Shown here: piece by piece, positions 24,416-32,334 of the stretch
Position numbering within the stretch: the stretch's first letter is position 1
Layout of the letters: every line of letters starts with the position of its first letter
Assembly: GCF_963675165.1 (NCBI RefSeq)
Contig: NC_087377.1
Coordinates: 4,712,042-4,776,041, forward strand
Length of the DNA: 64,000 bases
Direction: 5' to 3'
DNA from: Halichondria panicea
Taxonomy: Eukaryota; Porifera; Demospongiae; Suberitida; Halichondriidae
Notes under the pieces: generated by a model
Database searches by the model: none
What the model was told of the DNA's origin: nothing
The model's input: the letters and a program-made list of their open reading frames with translations, nothing else
Made by a program: the position numbers and the translations under genes

Positions 24416-25222
24416 GGTTGAATGTAGTGAGGGACTTTGGTAGTGACCGTCACCACAGTTGGTATTGAGCTATGTGGTGAAGGACTTAGGTAGTGACCGT
24501 CACTGCGATTGGTAGTGAGGATCACCACATACACAAATCACCACCATGTAGTGATTCGCTTAGGTAGTGACCATCACCACATTTGGTAGTGACGGTCACC
24601 ACCCTGTTTTTACAGTGTGGGAATCATATCAGAAAGATATGTTAGATCGTATTATAATGTCGGTAGCTGTAGGTCACAACAATTGCGCTCTTTTGTCCTT
24701 ATATGAAAGCACAGCGAGTCTCACAATAGATGGATTCGTGCTTGGCTCTGCAAACAGTCGCTATGTCACAAAGTCTCATGTGATGGCTTGTCACCCTATC
24801 TATCCAGATCAGCTTCATCTAGCAAGAATTGAACGTTTTTGCAAGATAAACATAAAAGCATATTCCGGTGCATCTCAATGTACAAGTTTCCAAGTTTTGT
24901 CTGAATGGATTGCTTACGTCACTTTTTACGATGAGCATAATTGCAAAGTCTGGTTTGGAGGTCCTACTCAAGTTTGGGCTAGATCATTGTCTACATCTGA
25001 ATATGTTCGATTATCTAGTATAAAGAAAAGAGTGGCTTTTTGTGAAACAGACATTGACTTTGGTAGAGTAATAGGAACACAAAGGGTACTGGTAGTGTCA
25101 CTATTGTCCAACTGAATTTTTATTTTCACATGTATATATATATACGCACGGCACGTACATGCAATGGTGTAATTTTCTTTGCATCGTCCCATAATGAATT
25201 CATGGCATGGATCACTTGCAAT

Positions 25223-25228
25223 TTTATT
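25223..25228 (-). terminator. Likely polyadenylation signal of the kinase gene
   Basis: AATAAA on the minus strand, about 70 bp after the kinase stop codon at 25296-25298. Its position supports the kinase being a transcribed gene rather than a chance open frame. Confidence 0.5.
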
Positions 25229-25295
25229 AATGAGTCATGTGCAAAAGGGTAAATATTAATCACAAAATTAATTATTAATCTAAGCTAAATATAAC

Positions 25296-26482
25296 TTAAA
25301 TCTTACAAATAACATCAATTCCATTTTGCGCAGTAGGCCTGAACAAATATCTTGGAGAACGACATTTGACTGAGAAGTCATCTATGGCTTTCCTTACATG
25401 TACATCACCTCTGAGCATTTTACTCTCTAGCATTCTGATGAGAATACCACCAACAGCATACATGTCACTCATTTTGGACTGTTTTGTTAGTCCTTCGACA
25501 ACTTCAGGTGCAATATGGGAATAGCGACGGATATATTCGGCCTTTTCACTTTCAGAGAGGTGGTATCGTTTTCCTCGTTCTACTGTTGTTGCTTTCCCAA
25601 AGTCTATCACTACTAGCTGCATATACCTCCGACTTGATGAATCAGTTACCGGTGCCTCAGTAAGGCTCTCGCCAATCAAAATGTTGTTGCACTTGAGATC
25701 ATTATGTAGGACGTGAACTTCATCATGCAAATACCGCACTGCTTCCATAAGTTGGGCACAAAGTGTTAAAACTGTTTCTTTAAGCTGTTCAATCATGGTA
25801 GAGAAAGCATCAGTCAGTGTCATCGATGTAGTTCCAAAACCATGAAATTGCATTACAATCCTGAGTGGCTTCGTAGTAGTTAATACACCAAACAAGAAAG
25901 GTAGATGAGGGTGAGAAAAGCGAGCTAAGATATTTGCTTCTTTGTTAAGATCGTCTAGTAATGAGTGGGGGAGCAGTTCTTTCACAGCCACTTTTACATT
26001 ACGAAACAGCTGCATCTTAACAATACCAAATGATCCCCGACCAATATACATTTCAGTACTTTCTGTCACATCTGGTGGATCATGCAGCAAATCTTGATCG
26101 ATTTCGTGTACATGTACATTTACCTCTCTCGTGACGCTTGAGCGTGTCCGATGCAATGCCCTCTCACGTGCCATACTCTCCTTTCTCTGTTGAAGCTCCC
26201 ACCGCCACCTCTCCCAATATGATCTAGACATATTTCTATATAGCACCACATTCTTCTCCGCTTTATTCCTTAAAGCCTTTTCCTGGCTTAAATGGGCCTC
26301 AACAGCTTTTATTCTTGATTTCCTTCGCTTTTTTCTCTCGCTTCTCATTTTTCTCTTCTCTTCGAGGGTGTTAGATCGGCTATATCTTTTTTCCAGCACC
26401 TGTACTGTTCATAGTAGCACTAGAATGTGGCAAAGGAGACTCAAGCTCTGCACTTGGACTTATTGCGACCGTAGCCATTTTT
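25296..26482 (-). CDS. Transposon-borne eukaryotic protein kinase with HND catalytic loop
   Basis: Minus strand, about 25-26 kb inside the CACTA element, converging on the transposase (180 bp between stops). The main frame is 26399-25296 (367 codons from GTG). It starts with a Lys/Arg/Glu-rich, probably coiled-coil region (residues 1-90), then a kinase domain: glycine loop IGRGSFGIV at 119-127, VAVK lysine 140, alpha-C Glu 154, LHNDLKCNN at 231-239 (Asn in place of the Arg of HRD; catalytic Asp 234 kept), DFG 266-268, APE 297-299, and RPTAQ near the end. Ser/Thr specificity is suggested by DLKxxN. An ATG at 26482-26480 opens a compatible N-terminus of about 30 residues, but it meets the kinase frame one base out at an A6 run (26383-26388). 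That is a frameshift, base error or missed intron. Confidence 0.82.
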
Positions 26483-26727
26483 AATTCTAGCAAAATGAAC
26501 TTTGAACCTAAAATAATGTTCAAAAATCAACTTTGAACCTTCTGACCTTTAACACGAGGTACATATCATAACTAGCTAGCTAGCTAGCTGAGACCTTTAT
26601 CTGTACTGCACTGTACTGTATTGTGGTGCTAGTGCAGAGGAGATACTTAGCTATTTAAACTATCTCTTTGCGAGGACAAAACTCTAGGAATGTGAATTGG
26701 CAGGCTAAACCAACCTACATGTACCCC
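26483..26727. promoter_or_regulatory. Divergent spacer upstream of the kinase gene
   Basis: 245 bp between the kinase ATG (reading left) and a possible small exon (reading right). It contains a CTAG-rich palindromic run (26573-26592). Probable kinase promoter by position only. Confidence 0.3.
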
Positions 26728-26784
26728 ATGGCCGACCCAACGATTGCGCAATTGCTGATCCGGACAGGATCCACTGTGAAAATT
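26728..26784 (+). CDS. Possible first exon of a further small transposon gene
   Basis: An ATG followed by 18 more codons (MADPTIAQLLIRTGSTVKI), then a strong GTGAGT donor in phase 0. A plausible 3' part is the open, protein-like stretch at about 27683-27800 (two Cys pairs, C-E-C-C), but no junction could be proven because a MITE and minisatellite lie between. Function unknown. Confidence 0.25.
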
Positions 26785-26842
26785 GTGAGTGATTAATAAT
26801 TATTACTACTATACTATTATACTATACAACAGTTGTTAAGGA

Positions 26843-27090
26843 AGGGCTGCATTGAGGGAATGGAGAAGAGAGTAATTCACCCCCGCCCCCCTACGATCTG
26901 GCAGATTCATTAATAGGCACCTAAATTGCACCAGAATCGATCTAAGGCCCTCAAATTAAGCCCCCAGACCCTTCTAGTTTGGCTTTCACTGTGAAACGTA
27001 CAGTTCGCGGATATCTTAGTTCGCCCCCCTTTCATTTGCCCCCCCCCCCCTGTCCTAAAATCCTCAAATGAAAGTCCTGGATGCAGCCCT
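26843..27090. mobile_element. MITE with AGGGCTGCAT ends
   Basis: AGGGCTGCAT at 26843 is inverted as ATGCAGCCCT at 27081-27090, with C-rich interior runs. No coding capacity. Confidence 0.6.
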
Positions 27091-27120
27091 GTATGCCAAA
27101 CATTACAGCAGTCGTTTTCT

Positions 27121-27192
27121 TTTTGTGTGTGTATGTCCTATCTTTTGGCAGTGCATATTGTCAAGATGTCTCATCTTTTGGCAATCTGTTAA

Positions 27193-27223
<31 letters not shown>

Positions 27224-27680
27224 TTAATGTACTGCAAAGATGTCCCATCTTTTGGCAGTACATATTGTCAAGATGTCTCATCTTTTGGCAATCTGTTAAC
27301 GTTTATGTGTGTGTGTTTTTAATGCACTGCAAAGATGTCCCATCTTTTGGCAGTACATATTGTGAAGATGCTTTTGGCAATCTGTTAACGTTTGTGTGTG
27401 TGTGTGTTTAATGTACTGCAAAGATGTCCCATCTTCTGGCAGTGCATATTGTCAAGATGTCTCATCTTTTGGCAATCTGTTAACGTTTGTGTGTGTGTGT
27501 GGGTGTGTGTCCCATCTTTTGGCAGTACATATTGTCAAGATGTCTCATCTTTTGGCAATCTGTTAACGTTTGTGTGTGTGTGTGTGTGTTTTTTTAATGT
27601 ACTGCAAAGATGTCCCATCTTCTGGCAGCGCATATTGTCAAGATGTCTCATCTTTTGGCAGTTTGTGTGTGTGTTTTGAT
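27121..27680. repeat. Minisatellite with GT tracts inside the CACTA element
   Basis: Six or so units of GATGTCCCATCTTTTGGCAG, a spacer, GTCAAGATGTCTCATCTTTT, then GGCAATCTGTTAACG and (GT)n of variable length. The paired CATCTTTTGGCA core closely parallels the unit of the 9085-10075 minisatellite outside the transposon. Open frames across it are repeat by-products. Confidence 0.9.
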
Positions 27681-27899
27681 ATATACGATTCTTTTGTGAA
27701 TGAATTACCAGCATGCAATTTTCGCCACACCCAGATTGGACTAAAAGATTGTGAATGCTGCCTGCCACAAGCAACAAAAGTAGCTCTCATTATCTCAGTT
27801 AATTTTTATAATGTTAATCCATGTAGATCATTGATCATCTTTATATACTTTTTGTCGTAAACAATTCATCAAGCGCAGACGCATACGTAACTATACACA

Positions 27900-28170
27900 T
27901 AATTATAGATAAATGTAAAACACCCAGTGAAAGTCACGAATTCATTTGCATTGTAAACTTGCTGAAAACTTGCTGTAAACTAGATGTGCCCAGTTTACAA
28001 TCATGTACATCAAATAACAAGTTTACTGTTTGGGAATCTACCTTGTAGTCTTCGTGCCACAGTTTACTTGCATGTAAACTAATCCTATTTGTATATCTCT
28101 GTAAACTATGATGTACATATCAAGTCTACAAAAATGTATATTGCTGTACACTACCCTATCTGGCCCTGTG
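27900..28170. repeat. Right subterminal repeats and terminal repeat of the CACTA element
   Basis: At least eight TGTAAACT or AGTTTAC motifs plus GTACA motifs in both orientations, ending in the 26-bp terminal repeat. The motif set matches that of the left end. Confidence 0.82.
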
Positions 28171-28173
28171 TTG

Positions 28174-28823
28174 TTGTTGACAGTTTCAATCAGCTTGGTA
28201 GTGATTCACACTCCCTAATAAAGTGTTGACATTGTGTCATCTAGTAGTGGGAATCACTATAACACTTATTGTAGCTAATTAGTGATAATTATATTGATAT
28301 TTTTATTTGTTCCTGTATAAATAGCCATGCTGCGCTTCTGCGCAAAAAGTTGATACAGTTTTCCTGGGCTTTGGCTTTTAATAGAATGATCCCTCACATA
28401 CTTATATGCAGATAGTTAGGTACTTCGGTAATAGATTTGCTGAATCAGCGATTATCAGCAGGCACTCGACTGAGACAACGTGAAGTATTGCATATCTTGC
28501 CGTTGCTAGGCTACACCATCAGTATCGTGACCTCAAGGTCAGTGCAATTGAACCTCTTTATAACGGACACGTTTGAGGAACAAAATTTTAGCTGTACACA
28601 AACTGTTCATTTAGGACCTGGTCTTTATTATTATATCATATAGACTATATGATGCACAGTTTGTCTGTTTGATGCAAAAAAAAGAACCTAATAACTGAAT
28701 TTGAAGATAGCTGTTATATACTGTCTCTACTGATCTAAACCCAAACTAATCTCAAGCCTACTCACCAAGGAGCTCGCTTTGTTTCAAGTCTACTCACCAA
28801 GGAGCTCGAGGCTGCACTGAAAG
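28174..28823. other. Right flank of the CACTA element, no gene seen
   Basis: AT-rich sequence with a short direct repeat (CTACTCACCAAGGAGCTCG at about 28758 and 28788) just before the retrotransposon open frame. It may be the 5' untranslated part of that element. Confidence 0.45.
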
Positions 28824-29540
28824 ATGAAGTTGGAGAAATGGACTCTATTTTTGTTTTTTCTGGTATGGCTCTCACGCCTAAGCACGCTCAAGGATGGTCC
28901 ACCAGGCGCATGTAGTATGTTCTCAAGCTGTATGTTAACTCTACCTGCTGGACAGTCCCAGAGATCTACTTTCAGGAGATCAAGTAAAATCTCTCAGTCT
29001 TTGGGCTCTAATTGGAACCTAAACAAAGCACACAAACTCTACTTCCTAGTTATCCTTGTTCTCTCTGGCGATATTCAGTCTAACCCTGGCCCTGTTGTCA
29101 ATTGGAAGTACCCTTGTGGAAAATGCAACTGTTCTGTAAAGACCAACCAAGCTGGAATCATGTGTGAAGTCTGCTATGCATGGCACCACTGCAAATGTGT
29201 CTGCATTGATGATTCTGAGTATCACAGGCTCCAGTTGTCTGATGAAGCATGGTGTTGCTCCTCTTGCTTCAGGACAGCCTTGCCGTTCCATGACTCATCA
29301 ACACTAAACTCTACCATCAGCTCAACCTCTTGCTCTACCTCAGACTCTATTTCTTCCTCACTCGCCAGTTCTCATGGAAGGGACTGCACAATTGTGTACA
29401 CTAACTGTCGCTCCCAAAATGGATATCCTTCGTACCCATGCTGCCTCCTTTTATTTGGAGCACCCCCCTTTAGAGAGGGTTCAAAGGTTACGCCGACAAT
29501 GACAACTGTAGATCAATTTGGAGCAGTTCCTTTTAGCTGA
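28824..29540 (+). pseudogene. Non-LTR retrotransposon 5' fragment: hydrophobic leader, 2A-like motif, PHD finger
   Basis: The 238-codon frame starts at ATG 28824. Residues 1-20 are hydrophobic and a second hydrophobic stretch (71-81) precedes GDIQSNPGP (82-90), a 2A-type ribosome-skipping motif with Gln where the consensus has Glu. Then comes a PHD-type zinc finger (Cys 98, 101, 114, 117, His 121/122, Cys 145, 148 by spacing) and a Ser/Thr-rich linker. VYTNCRS at about 29397 resembles the start of an APE endonuclease domain, after which similarity stops and the frame runs into unrelated sequence. Endonuclease and reverse transcriptase are missing, so it is a truncated, immobile copy. Confidence 0.75.
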
Positions 29541-29646
29541 ATTTTTATATTAATTTTAGTGTTTAGTATTATTATAAGTGTTGTTTTGTGTGTAGTAGGA
29601 TCATAATTATGACTCCGACTATTGACTGTGTGCATAATATACCTTA

Positions 29647-29873
29647 TAGCGCGAAATTTTCGAGGGGCTTAATTTTCGCGGATTTCGTGGGTTAGAATTC
29701 TACAAAAAAATTAAGTCCACAAAAAGTGTTCTTTAATTAGAATTACCTGCTATCATCAAAGATTTAAAGGCGTGGCTTCCGGTAAGCAGTCATTCCGCGA
29801 ACATTGTGCAACGAAATGGTTTTTAGAGGCCAATCCACACTAGAAATATAAGTGCCTCAAAAATTTCGCGCTA
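29647..29873. mobile_element. MITE with TAGCGCGAAATTTT ends and TA duplication
   Basis: TAGCGCGAAATTTT and its inverted partner, with GAGG just inside, are bordered by TA at both ends. The interior has TTTCGCGGATTTCGTGGG. Fragments of the same kind of sequence are scattered through the window, such as near 14163-14210. Confidence 0.75.
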
Positions 29874-29878
29874 TACGG

Positions 29879-30183
29879 TAATATGTAATGCTTAACTTTA
29901 CCGTATTGAAATACAGAAAGAGGGTGTGGCACTTTGCTTGTACTAAGAATGGGGTAAGTGGCCGGAATGTAACACCTCTGAAAAAGGGGAGGATCTGAGC
30001 AATGATTATGTTTACTGAGAAACAAGGAAAGGGGCGAAATTGACAGAGCAATGTTTGTGTGTTTGAACAAAGCTTCGATTGAAGTCACGTTTTTGTGGCC
30101 GGAAGGGCCCTTGATACGAGGTGGCACTTTGCTTTGTACTGAGAAACAAGGGGTGAATTTGACAGAGTTTGAACAAAGCTTCA
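29879..30183 (+). promoter_or_regulatory. Upstream region of the ankyrin/Roc-COR gene with imperfect direct repeats
   Basis: Segment 30013-30077 (ACTGAGAAACAAGG ... TTTGAACAAAGCTTC) recurs at 30138-30183, and GTGGCACTTTGCTT occurs at 29925 and 30120. The second copy runs straight into the ATG at 30184. The region probably contains the 5' UTR and proximal promoter; no TATA box is clear. Confidence 0.4.
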
Positions 30184-32334
30184 ATGGCTACTGAACAAGA
30201 CTCAGAGTGAGTGAACATGTAGACTATGATTACTACTCATGGTAGCACCTTGTGATTGCATGGAGGGAGGCTCATTCCATTAGTAGAGTCAGAGCAGGCT
30301 AGCTATGATCAGAGGTGGAACACTGTACAGCAAAGTGACAGCTGGATATGTGCATGGTGTCACTTGCATAAACTATATACTGACACATAATTTATCAAGT
30401 AATTCTCTGTATGACTGACCCCCCAACCATCTATTTTGTACAGTGCTCTAGCCGAGGACTTACACGAGGCTGTATGCAATAATGACGTCACCCAAGTTAG
30501 GTCCCTGTTGGGACAGGGGGCAGACCCCAACCACCAGCTCTACTGGAGTGATGACGAGTGGGCGTTTAAGTTGCCTCCATTACACTATGCTTGCTATGAG
30601 GGCTACCTTGAGATTGTGAAGACACTTGTTACTCATGGAGCTCGTACTGATAAAGGTGATGGGAGTGACAACAGTACTCCACTTCACTGGGCATGCCGGG
30701 AAGGTCATAAAGAGATAGTGCAGTACTTGATCCAGGAGGTTAGATGCAGCACTGGTAAGTAGTCATTATAATTATTTGTAATTGTTTCTTATGGTATCTG
30801 AATTATATACATGTACTGTGTAGCAGTATCAATTTTATCAGTAATTTAATAATTATTTGCGATGTAGTAGTCGTAGTACTGGTAAGTAGTCGTTGTGTAT
30901 GTGAAGTTTTCATACCATGCATACAGCGGAAAGTATAGTGTTACATTTCAATTTCGAATAATTATTTGCAATGTACGTACACTTGTTTGAAATACATAAA
31001 CATTTTGCTGTACGGTTGCCATAGTAATATCTGTTAAAAATATATGTGTGGTAGTTGAACTGTGTTCCACAACAGATGTGAGGAATAATGATAACGAGAC
31101 TTCTCTTCACTCTGCTTGTGCGGGAGGAAGTAAAGACCTGGTACAGTATCTGGTGGAGGAAGTGAAGATGGATGTTGGTAAGATTTAGTGTGCTCTTCGG
31201 ATATCTGTGTATTTCGTTCCCATGCTTCTCTAAGACAAAGAGTCTACTAACATAATTATTGGTACACCAATAGAGCAAGCCATGCCGGTTCCATTGATAC
31301 CTTTTTTGTTTTCGTAGGACAAATGGTTGTGGTACAATCACGTGTTTTGTAGACCCCAATAATACCTGGAATGTTAGACAAAAAATGAGTATTCTACTTC
31401 TTAGCGTATAAATACTTGTAGTTGTGTAAACTGTTAGTAGAGGGTATGAATGTTCGCGGATGGACCTCTACAAAGGATTTTGCGGATTTTATTTTCGTGG
31501 TCTGAGTTCCAGCCTTCTGGCGCATGCTCACATCAACATGCAGCTGTACCTCCACACCGTTAGCAGGCCTAGAATGTGTGAATGTCCTCCACCTCTAGCA
31601 GAACGTTTGCTGTGCAGGCCATGGTCAAGTAGACGTAGCAAGCTAGCTGGCTCTACCGGCGTCCATGTCTCTCTATTCCTTTTTTATTATCGATAGGTGT
31701 GGTAATAATATTGAATACGCCTATACTATTCAATAAGATATAACATTTCGTGGGTATAAATTTTCGCGATACAGGCTCAATCTGCAAAAACTGCAAACAT
31801 TTATACCCTCGAAATATACGGTACATTACATGTGAGGAAAGTGGATCACTCCCATAATGTTAGGGATATTCCCCTGGCCCCACCCACTAACTTCTATATA
31901 ATGTGCAGTCAATACTACAGTCATAGTTGTGTGACTGAGTATGCAAAGACAACGTATATAAAGCCACCCAGAATTCACGGGGGCACATGTCCTATTTCCC
32001 CGTATAGTGTTCATTATAATATTTCTATTAAATCAGTAATTCTGATTGTCCTGGAGTGTTATAGCTGAAGTCACGTATCACTAGCCAATAATGCACAAAT
32101 GTGACAGTATGTATTCATTTGGTGTTTCTTAAGCTATGTCAACATTGCTGGTTGTGTTTGCAGGCACTCCATTGACTGAGGAAAACTCCGATGCTCTAGA
32201 AAAGATGCTCCTAGACAATAAAATCAAAGGATTTGCTTTGACTGGTGAAAGGACATACAAGGCAGTTGAACGCCACCTTCAGGAGCTCGGACACAGAGAA
32301 CTAGCAGCCAACCTGAGGGCAAACCTCGACAAAG
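30184..32334 (+). CDS. Exons 1-4: start codon, ankyrin repeats and helical segment
   Basis: The 23-nt first exon (MATEQDS) splices in phase 2 to 30444-30754. That exon has ankyrin signatures [18 protein letters not shown] and [19 protein letters not shown], with an earlier partial repeat ending GADPNHQ. Exon 31076-31177 gives a further repeat ([19 protein letters not shown]). Exon 32164-32334 encodes 57 residues of Leu/Glu-rich, probably helical sequence ([19 protein letters not shown]) that I cannot place in a family. If translated past its donor, a stop follows at once, so a short ankyrin-only product is conceivable. Confidence 0.75.

Larger units (their letters stand above)
19637..24617. 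mobile_element. Nested non-autonomous CACTA-like element, 4,981 bp
   Basis: Ends CACTGTAAAAAC and GTTTTTACAGTG are inverted, each followed inward by several copies of GTAGTGACCGTCACCAC-like subterminal repeats. TG flanks both sides (19635-19636 and 24618-24619). Removing the element with one TG joins the host transposase codons in frame (IENA then WESYQKDML), so the insertion point is fixed to the base. The interior has no transposase and no convincing gene. It holds MITEs, a CAGA/CA microsatellite (21183-21218) and AT-rich filler. Confidence 0.92.
13353..25115 (+). pseudogene. CACTA (Tnp2/Transposase_21-like) transposase, interrupted by a nested element and a frameshift
   Basis: Exons 13353-13581, 13638-13732, 14267-14435 and 17748-25115, with matching phases 1, 0 and 1. 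The N-terminus has a zinc-binding-type start (FHCEHCNEKI, with H in YYQHKQLYY), followed by an acidic region. The main exon has a CPKCH motif, IDWFQPF, a long conserved block ending RKVSGFVGHNAYRACSRCLK, and DPMHNLLLG, consistent with the catalytic aspartates of CACTA transposases. A one-base insertion near 19336-19345 ends the frame early at 19372; the +1 frame continues the family sequence (SFERLNGVLGSY). A 4,981-bp element follows at 19637, and the C-terminal part resumes at 24618-25115. The expected intact length is about 957 residues. As it stands it cannot make full-length protein. Confidence 0.85.
11252..28170. mobile_element. 16.9-kb CACTA/EnSpm-like (CMC) DNA transposon carrying transposase, accessory gene and protein kinase
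   Basis: The left end, CACAGGGCCAGATAGGGTAG plus TGTACA (11252-11277), is perfectly inverted at the right end (28145-28170), giving 26-bp terminal repeats. Both sides carry TTG (11249-11251 and 28171-28173), the 3-bp target duplication expected of CACTA elements. Subterminal TGTAAACT and GTACAC motifs cluster in both orientations within about 270 bp of each end. The interior holds a Tnp2-type transposase (+), a coiled-coil/basic gene (-), a kinase (-), MITEs, and a nested 4,981-bp element. The length of 16,919 bp is large for an animal CACTA element, even without the nested insertion (about 11.9 kb). Confidence 0.93.

Noticed and set aside
27068-27860. Overlapping Cys/Val-rich open frames on both strands
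   Set aside because: They read through (GT)n and the minisatellite. Only the non-repetitive tail at 27683-27800 is kept, as a weak possible exon.
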